This document shows, piece by piece, positions 58,571-64,000 of a DNA stretch of 64,000 nucleotides. The DNA comes from Lyophyllum atratum (taxonomy: Eukaryota; Basidiomycota; Agaricomycetes; Agaricales; Lyophyllaceae): positions 806,001 through 870,000 of the forward strand of contig JACGCN010000013.1 in NCBI GenBank assembly GCA_014905825.1. The letters are read 5' to 3'. Position 1 is the stretch's first letter. Every line of letters starts with the position of its first letter. Below the pieces are notes generated by a model. It was given only the letters and a program-made list of their open reading frames with translations, had not been told where the DNA came from and ran no database searches. The position numbers and the translations under genes were made by a program.

Positions 58571-59450
58571 TGCTCCATACGCAGTCGTGACTACTGGTTT
58601 AATCGTGACTTCACCGACATCGCGTGTTTGGACTCAGGTGGAAAGCCAGGTTCGACATGTACATGCGAGAATCCACGAAACCTTCTCTGGTACGTCAAAT
58701 GCGATCTACCCTGCAGAAATTTCACTCATCATGAACCTCAGGAATACAAATTGGTACTCCAATGTTCGGCATGTATGTTCTTGATATGCGATACCACACT
58801 GATCGTCTTTACAGGTCATCCTCATCCCGAAATTCGTCACATCGGCCTCGCTCCTTTTGAAAGATACCCTATCTCCAACTCAGTTGGACAGCCTCAATCG
58901 TATAGCCTCGCGGTCATATCAGTACAACGTTAGTGGCCTGACCGGGGCCAATACACTTGACGTTGCCAGGGTTGGCATGGACCAAGCGCTAATCACTGGC
59001 GATACCGACCTGTTGGCGGATGCCTATCGCCGATCTCATGAAGAACTCGCCATCATGAATGGGGTCAAGGCAGATGGCATTCGTGGTGCCTTTGGTAGGT
59101 TATTGAGATGACTGAGGAAACTTCTTACACCTATGCCTTCGTTATGAGGCTTCCATGACGGGATACCATATAATGGGAACTATGGTAAGCTCTGTGCATA
59201 ACAGGGAAACTCTGGGCTGATATTTTGTTAGGAAAGGATTAGTGCGGCCGCCTGATGATTTTTCCCTGCTGTATATGTGTGCTAACATCACCATAGCTCC
59301 AACACTATCCTAGGAGCGAAAATTGAAGCCGCTGGAAGCCCATTCGCGGCCAGTGCCACATCTCGAGCCGCCTTCGAGACACTTTTCGAGGGAAATAGCT
59401 GGATGATCATCCGGAACACCATCACTGGTGTATAGCACTAGGATTTTGTG
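58571..59450 (+). pseudogene. Polysaccharide lyase family 8 fragment, decayed
   Basis: Spliced exons recover the N-terminal helical part of a PL8 lyase (hyaluronate/chondroitin/xanthan lyase family): SRDYWFNRDFTDIACLDSGG, then WNTNWYSNV after a GTACGT...CTCAG intron. Further exons give ILIPKFVTSASLLLKDTLSP, VSGLTGANTLDVARVGMDQA, VKADGIR, HDGIPYNGNYG, and IEAAGSPFAASATSRAAFET with GNSWMIIRNTITG. The family's next residues, LHWDF, here read TAG-CAC-TAG-GAT-TTT (59433-59441), two nonsense codons. The beginning of the protein (about 100 residues) and the whole catalytic and beta-sandwich part are absent, and the usual DGSF before the HDG-like box is lost. This is a fragment of a dead gene. Confidence 0.78.
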
Positions 59451-59779
59451 AATAGTCGTCTTCTTCATTTCGATTTGAAGTATCTTGACATGTGTGTTAG
59501 TCCGTCATTGGTCGCTTTATCACCTTCCCTGTAGCTGATTCACAGTGGGTACTGTCAGCCTAGTCGCCGCACTGTTGAGGTACGTACGAACACGCCCCAG
59601 CCTAGTGTTCTTCTCTTGACAGCTCTTATGCACGTTCTCAGCCCCTCATTCTCCAGCTTCACGATTCTTGCCTACGCATCATCAACGAGGTAAGCCCCTT
59701 CCATCCTACAACCCCCCGCCTCGTTCCCTACTGACCGAGCAACATATCCCCAGTTCCGATCCCACCATACCAAAACCGT
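59451..59779. other. Junction between the PL8 and ATG4 fragments
   Basis: Consensus-looking splice sites occur here (GTACGTACG near 59580, GACAG near 59620, GTAAGC near 59691, CCCCAG near 59755) and bound short open pieces. None of them matches PL8 or the missing catalytic half of ATG4. They may be scraps of a further gene. Confidence 0.35.
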
Positions 59780-59782
59780 TAG

Positions 59783-60189
59783 CACTGCTGGCGTCATCGA
59801 GAGTTTGGCGATAAACACGGTTTAACAAACATGTTTTCTTACTCAAAAATGAATATTTTGACAAACACCTAACGGATTTCTTGAGAAACTGTCGGAAAAC
59901 ACGTAACCTGTTTTTTATAGGTTTGCTGCCAATAAAATAACCTTTTTCTTCTTGTGTTTCTTGACGAACAGGCATTCCTTTGTTTCAGACAAAGGAATGC
60001 GTGTTTGTCAAAAAACACAACAGGAAATCTTTTTCCTGTTTTGGTACAAACCTCCAGAAAACACGTTACGTGTTTTCTGACTGTTTATTAACAAACCTTC
60101 TAAGTGTTTGTCAAAAAATTCTCTTGTAAGTACGAAAGCGTGTTAGCTAAACCGTGTTTGTTCCCAAATCTGCCATACCGCCAGCAGTG
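59783..60189. mobile_element. Non-autonomous CACTA-like DNA transposon (407 bp)
   Basis: The element begins CACTGCTGGCG and ends CGCCAGCAGTG, perfect 11-bp terminal inverted repeats that continue imperfectly inward (AAACACGGTTTA on the left; its complement on the right). It is flanked by the 3-bp duplication TAG (59780-59782 and 60190-60192). CACT(A/G) ends plus a 3-bp target duplication define the CACTA/EnSpm superfamily. The interior has many AAACACG/CGTGTTT words and three strong hairpins: GCATTCCTTTGT with its complement (5-nt loop), CAGAAAACACG (3-nt loop) and AACAGGAAA (4-nt loop). There is no coding capacity. Confidence 0.8.
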
Positions 60190-60198
60190 TAGAGGGGT

Positions 60199-61848
60199 CA
60201 ATCCGATCTATTACGAGACTATCAAGGTATGGCCTTCGTTCTAATCTAACGTCCAACGTTAACCGCTGGTGCCTTGGCAGCTGCTATACACGTTCCCGCA
60301 GTCGGTGGGCATAGCGGGCGGACGCCCGAGCTCGTCGTACTATTTCGTGGGGTCGCAGGCTGATAACTTGTTTTATCTGGATCCGCATCATGCACGACCG
60401 GCTGTCCCGCTGCGCCCTGCCCCGCAGGTGCCTGCGCGGCAAGGGTATAGGGAGACAACGCCGGAGTCGGATAGGGATAGACATCGTCCACCACCAACCT
60501 CGCCGTCCTCTGTCCGCACGGGGTCTTCGACGTTTTCTTATCATGCACCACTGTCGCCGTCGCCGCTGCAGAAGGAGTTCTCGACGGGGTCGGAGTCGGA
60601 GGGGTCGGGGCTGGGTAGCAATAACCACGGGTATACGTATAACTATAACCCGCGCGCCTCGCGGTCGCCACCGCCGTCAAGCAGCAGCAGCATACACGCT
60701 TCCGGTCTGCCTCTGCGAGCCAGAGCCACAGCCCCATACACTCGCACTCGCCATCGCCCTCCGACCCCTTGGATCTCCGCGACCTCACGTACCCCTCCCA
60801 CCCCTCCTCGTCGGGCCTCGACTCCCTCCAAGAACATTACGTCACGGCTTACTCGCCCGCTGAGCTGAAGACCTTCCACTGCGAGCGCGTGCGTAAGATG
60901 CCCCTCAGCGGGCTCGACCCGAGCATGCTCATCGGGTTCCTGTGCAAGGACGAGGCGGACTGGGTCGATCTGCGGAAACGCGTGGCGGGGCTGCCAAGGG
61001 TGGTCTTTTCGGTGCAGGATGAGCCGCCGGTGTGGGGCGGGGGCGGGGGAGGCGGGGATTGGGACGGGGAGGAGGGGGAGAGTGTGGGGCTGGAGTCGAT
61101 TTCGGAGCCGGATGATTTGGATATGGATTTCGGGGTGGAGGAGGGGGAGGGTGTGGGTGTGGAGGAGGATGAGGATGGGGGGGATGAGGAGGATGGGGAA
61201 GGGGAGGAGGATGGGGAAGAGTTTTATGACACGAGGTCGGTTTCGACTTCTAGTGCGAGTGCTAGTGGGAGTGGGAGCAGGAGTGGTGGGAAGGGGAGGA
61301 GGGGGAGAAGTGAGGAGGTGGATACGGAGGAGGATCCTGTGGACCCTATCACGCCGCTGCCGAATGCGCGGTTCTCCATTGACACGCCGGCCTCGCATGG
61401 CAAGAAGGTGGAGGAGCAGGATGGGCGTGAGATGTTCGAGGAGGGGGATATCGAGGACGATTGGGTGGACCCGTCTATCCCCACTCCGACTCCCGGTGGG
61501 CCGTATGCACCCGCGCGTGCCCCATCGCCTCCTGCTGCCACCGAGGTCAGGGGGTCGAATGGGAAGGCGAAAACTGGGAGGAGCAGGAAGGGTAGGAAGG
61601 GGGAGGTGCCCGTGCCAGTCCCGTTAGTGAAGATACCAACACCACCCCACACGCGTCAGCACCACCACCACCAACAGCAGCAGCAGCAGCAGCAGGAACA
61701 CTTCCCGTTCCCGGTGTCGCAACGCTCGGCTGATGAGACGTCGCCGAGGGTAAGCAGACACCGTTCTTCGGGCGAGGAGACGAGGAAGGGTTCCCTGCAC
61801 TGGGGTCGGCCGGGTCGATGGTTGGGGAAACTGCCGTCAATGGGGTGA
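60199..61848 (+). pseudogene. ATG4: 5'-truncated ATG4 autophagy protease (catalytic Cys half missing)
   Basis: ATG4 trims and delipidates ATG8. The fragment starts right after the CACTA-like element with GVNPIYYETIK. A GTATGG...TTGGCAG intron follows, then [20 protein letters not shown] with [20 protein letters not shown], which holds the catalytic DPH box. An Arg/Ser/Pro linker and one further intron lead to [20 protein letters not shown] with [17 protein letters not shown] and DWVDLRKRV. The acidic, Ser-rich fungal tail then runs to the TGA at 61846-61848. Nothing upstream resembles the WGCMLR catalytic-Cys region, and the sequence there is the PL8 fragment, so the enzyme cannot be functional as encoded here. 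The surviving half has no stop and normal composition, so the truncation may be recent, or the assembly may be wrong. Confidence 0.75.
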
Positions 61849-61948
61849 CGAAGAAGGGGCAAGGAGATGCGGGGGAGCAGTCTCTGGGACGTGCTATCAA
61901 CGGGATGCCAGTGGAACTCATAGTGCGAGCAGGGGAAGACGGGAGGGT

Positions 61949-63868
61949 GTGAGTTTTATTGTGGAGAATGATATCTCGATGGTCATGAGGAGGAGGGCGT
62001 TGAGGGGGTATGGACTCTCTGAGGTACAGTTTTCCTTTTCCTAGAGGACGCGACGGCAATCTCACATGGATCTTGTTTAAAGCCACAAAATAATATGGAC
62101 GTCGTGCGAGAGTGTGACATGCCCCACCACGGGACGCACATGCTCAGTGACCTATGGGCATGGATATCTCGTACGTAGGAACATTACACGCTTCTTTTAT
62201 AAAGTCTAAACAATATCCACCATGCAGACTCCCACGAGTACCTCTCCGTCCCCAAGTCCGTCTTGCATGGCTATGATTTCGCCTACCAAGGCCTCATCGG
62301 AATATGGGAAGGGTTTCCGCCCCTCCCCATTTCCGGCAACATGGACCTCCCATCTGTAGACGGCTACTTCGATACATCACCGTACAATGATCGACGTCGT
62401 GCCTATGGCCCTGTCGACGAGCTGCACGGAAACTTCCAGGCAGCACTTGGTGCATTGGCAATGCGGAGGGCGGGGGATCGTCCGTGGAAGCCGACAGTGG
62501 TGACAACGAAGGGGCTGCAGAGGCAGATTGCCTTGCAGCTCGTGGGTTGGAGTTTAAGGGAGGACGAACTGGCAAATACGCTCCATAGGTTCGTGTTCTT
62601 GTTATGAAAGGTGTCTCGCGTCTGATGGGTCATTCAACAGGTGGGAACGTGAAGGGGAGTTATCGAGAGTGGCGTGTTGGTTGGTGTTCACGAAGCAATA
62701 CACCAAAGCCATTGCGCTTCTCACGAAGAGCTCTGGTAAGTTCCAAGTCAATGTGAGCCTAGGCGCATGCTCATCAGTCCCAGATGAGTCGCACTGCATG
62801 TTGTCAGGCACCATCGCAGCTCTTGTCCCGCACGGATCTAGAAGCACAGAGCTTCGAGAGCACTGCGAGCGGCTCATCGTGCGCCTACAGGATCCATACT
62901 TCCGCGCGATGCTCACCCACCTCGCCTTGAACGACTGGTCCGAGGTCCTCGAAGAAGAGGCTCTACCCTTCCGGGAGCGTCTCGCGATCGCCTTCCAGTT
63001 CCTCGACGATAAGGCTGTGACTTCGTACCTCCGCCGATGTATGGACCGCGCCTTACTTAGAGGGGACATCGACGGGATCATCATTCCTGGGCTCTCCAAT
63101 AAGGCAGGGCTTGATATCCTGCAAGGGTATGTGGACCGCACAGGCGATATCCAGAGCGCAGCGATATTAGGGTCGTACGTGCGTCCACCGAGGAACCCGA
63201 GTCACCCCAGGAGCATATCGGGTATGGAGAGGCGGGTGGGGAGGTGGGTGGAGGGGTATAGGGATTTGCTGGATGGGTTTAAGCTGTTCCATCTTCGAGT
63301 TGGGTTCGATATCGAGAGGGGCCAGGTGGCATTGGGGGGGCGTGGAGGTGTCGTTACTGGGGGCGGTGTAGGCGATTGGGTCCCGAGGCAGATCATTATT
63401 CGGTGCAATTATTGTAACAAGCCTGTCGTTCCCGACGGGCCTGGCGGAGGGATTGGGGCCGAGATCGGCGGAGTGCAGCAGCCTGGGAGAGTACGTCGTA
63501 TGCTTTTGCGTCAGGTTCCTTGGGCTGATATCTATTCTTTGTAGCCGACGGCATGTTACCACTGCAATCGTTCATTGCCTAGATGCTCGATTTGCTTGAT
63601 GACGCTCGCCATTGTTCAAGATGCAGTACGAGAAGCCGAAATGCTACATTCTCAACCCAAGGGTTCGTTATTCACATTGTCCAGCTATGCTAGACTTACG
63701 CAAGACACTGTAGATGCCTTCGACGATGCAATTGTCATGTGCCAAACGTGCCGACATGGCGGACATGTGGCACATATCCTTGATTGGTTCAATGGAGAGG
63801 ATGGAGGCCCCGCACACGATGTCTGTGCCGTGGCCGACTGTGACTGTCGCTGTGCTGAAGAGACCTAG
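61949..63868 (+). pseudogene. 5'-truncated MIO/SEA4 (GATOR2/SEACAT subunit), WD40 half missing
   Basis: MIO/SEA4 is a scaffold of the SEA/GATOR2 complex that tunes TORC1 to amino acids. The sequence enters the family at VSFIVENDISMVMRRRALRG, the region just after the WD40 propeller. It then continues through PQNNMDVVREC, SDLWAWIS, HGYDFAYQGLIGIWEGFPPL, LANTLHR, REGELSRVACWLVFTKQYTK and HLALNDWSEVLEEEALPFRE. The zinc-binding end is CNYCNKPV, CYHCNRSLPRCSICLM, CQTCRHGGHVAHILDWF and CAVADCDCRC, closing at the TAG 63866-63868. Junctions GAG|gtacag, TCTC|gtacgt and AGA|gtacgt look normal. No WD repeats lie upstream; the ATG4 fragment occupies that place. Coding sequence from here to the end is open and looks healthy. 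Confidence 0.78.
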
Positions 63869-64000
63869 ACGTGCGTTCACTGATATCTCTAAGCAATCAA
63901 CTTAGTTACCGCCATGGTGTTAATCTCGCTGCGGACGGTATATACATGGACGCACTTTCCTTCGTGTGTCCAGCATTCCATACTTGCGAACACTTTTGTC
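63869..64000. other. 3' flank of the MIO fragment
   Basis: This is the probable 3' UTR and start of the next spacer at the window edge. Nothing else is seen. Confidence 0.4.

Overview
The window is nuclear DNA of a filamentous basidiomycete, most likely an Agaricomycete. Genes are dense and cut by many GT-AG introns, mostly 46-62 nt long. The protein families fit this group: an F-box protein of the expanded mushroom type, a MARVEL protein, an orphan 7-TM family, a membrane-anchored GH16 and a LINE with a QADD reverse transcriptase box. Gene models were spliced by eye; exon ends I give are those where a consensus junction and the reading frame agree.

Layout, left to right: a multi-membrane GT2 glycosyltransferase (-, 290-3968); about 4 kb without a supported gene; a KRE6/SKN1-type GH16 glucan enzyme (+, 8016-10414) with a 7-nt microexon; an apparently intact two-ORF LINE (-, about 10.6-16.7 kb) whose RNase H lies between endonuclease and reverse transcriptase; a gene-poor stretch ending in a tiny Cys-rich protein (-, 19284-19571); the TREX-2 scaffold SAC3 (+, 19808-24857); a MARVEL protein (-, 25615-26410); a tail-anchored FHA protein (-, 27045-29570) divergent from an F-box protein (+, 29757-31307); a MYND protein (-, 32255-33073); a phosphoinositide phospholipase C (-, 33251-35672); a secreted PAN-like protein (+, 36680-37418); an MFS sugar transporter (+, 38122-40432); tRNA-like SINE debris near 42.2-42.5 kb; the SMC5/6 subunit NSE3 (-, 42679-44071); a giant secreted repeat protein of about 1863 residues (-, 44989-50638); a FAH-family protein with a signal peptide (+, 53823-55096); and an orphan 7-TM protein (-, 55574-56808).

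From about 57 kb the character changes. There is a perfect 207-bp direct repeat pair, an AT-rich block, a decayed PL8 polysaccharide lyase fragment with two nonsense codons, a 407-bp CACTA-like non-autonomous transposon with a TAG target duplication, and then 3' portions of ATG4 (no catalytic Cys half) and of the GATOR2/SEA subunit MIO/SEA4 (no WD40 half). All three gene fragments lie on the + strand and all lack their 5' part, so this end looks like a rearranged or gene-capturing region, or a misassembly.

Several genes share cell-surface roles (GT2, GH16, secreted PAN protein, giant repeat protein, sugar transporter, 7-TM and MARVEL proteins), but the window is not an obvious cluster. The best candidates for something undescribed are the giant secreted G/N/D-, RS- and S/H-rich repeat protein and the mosaic of truncated genes at the right end.
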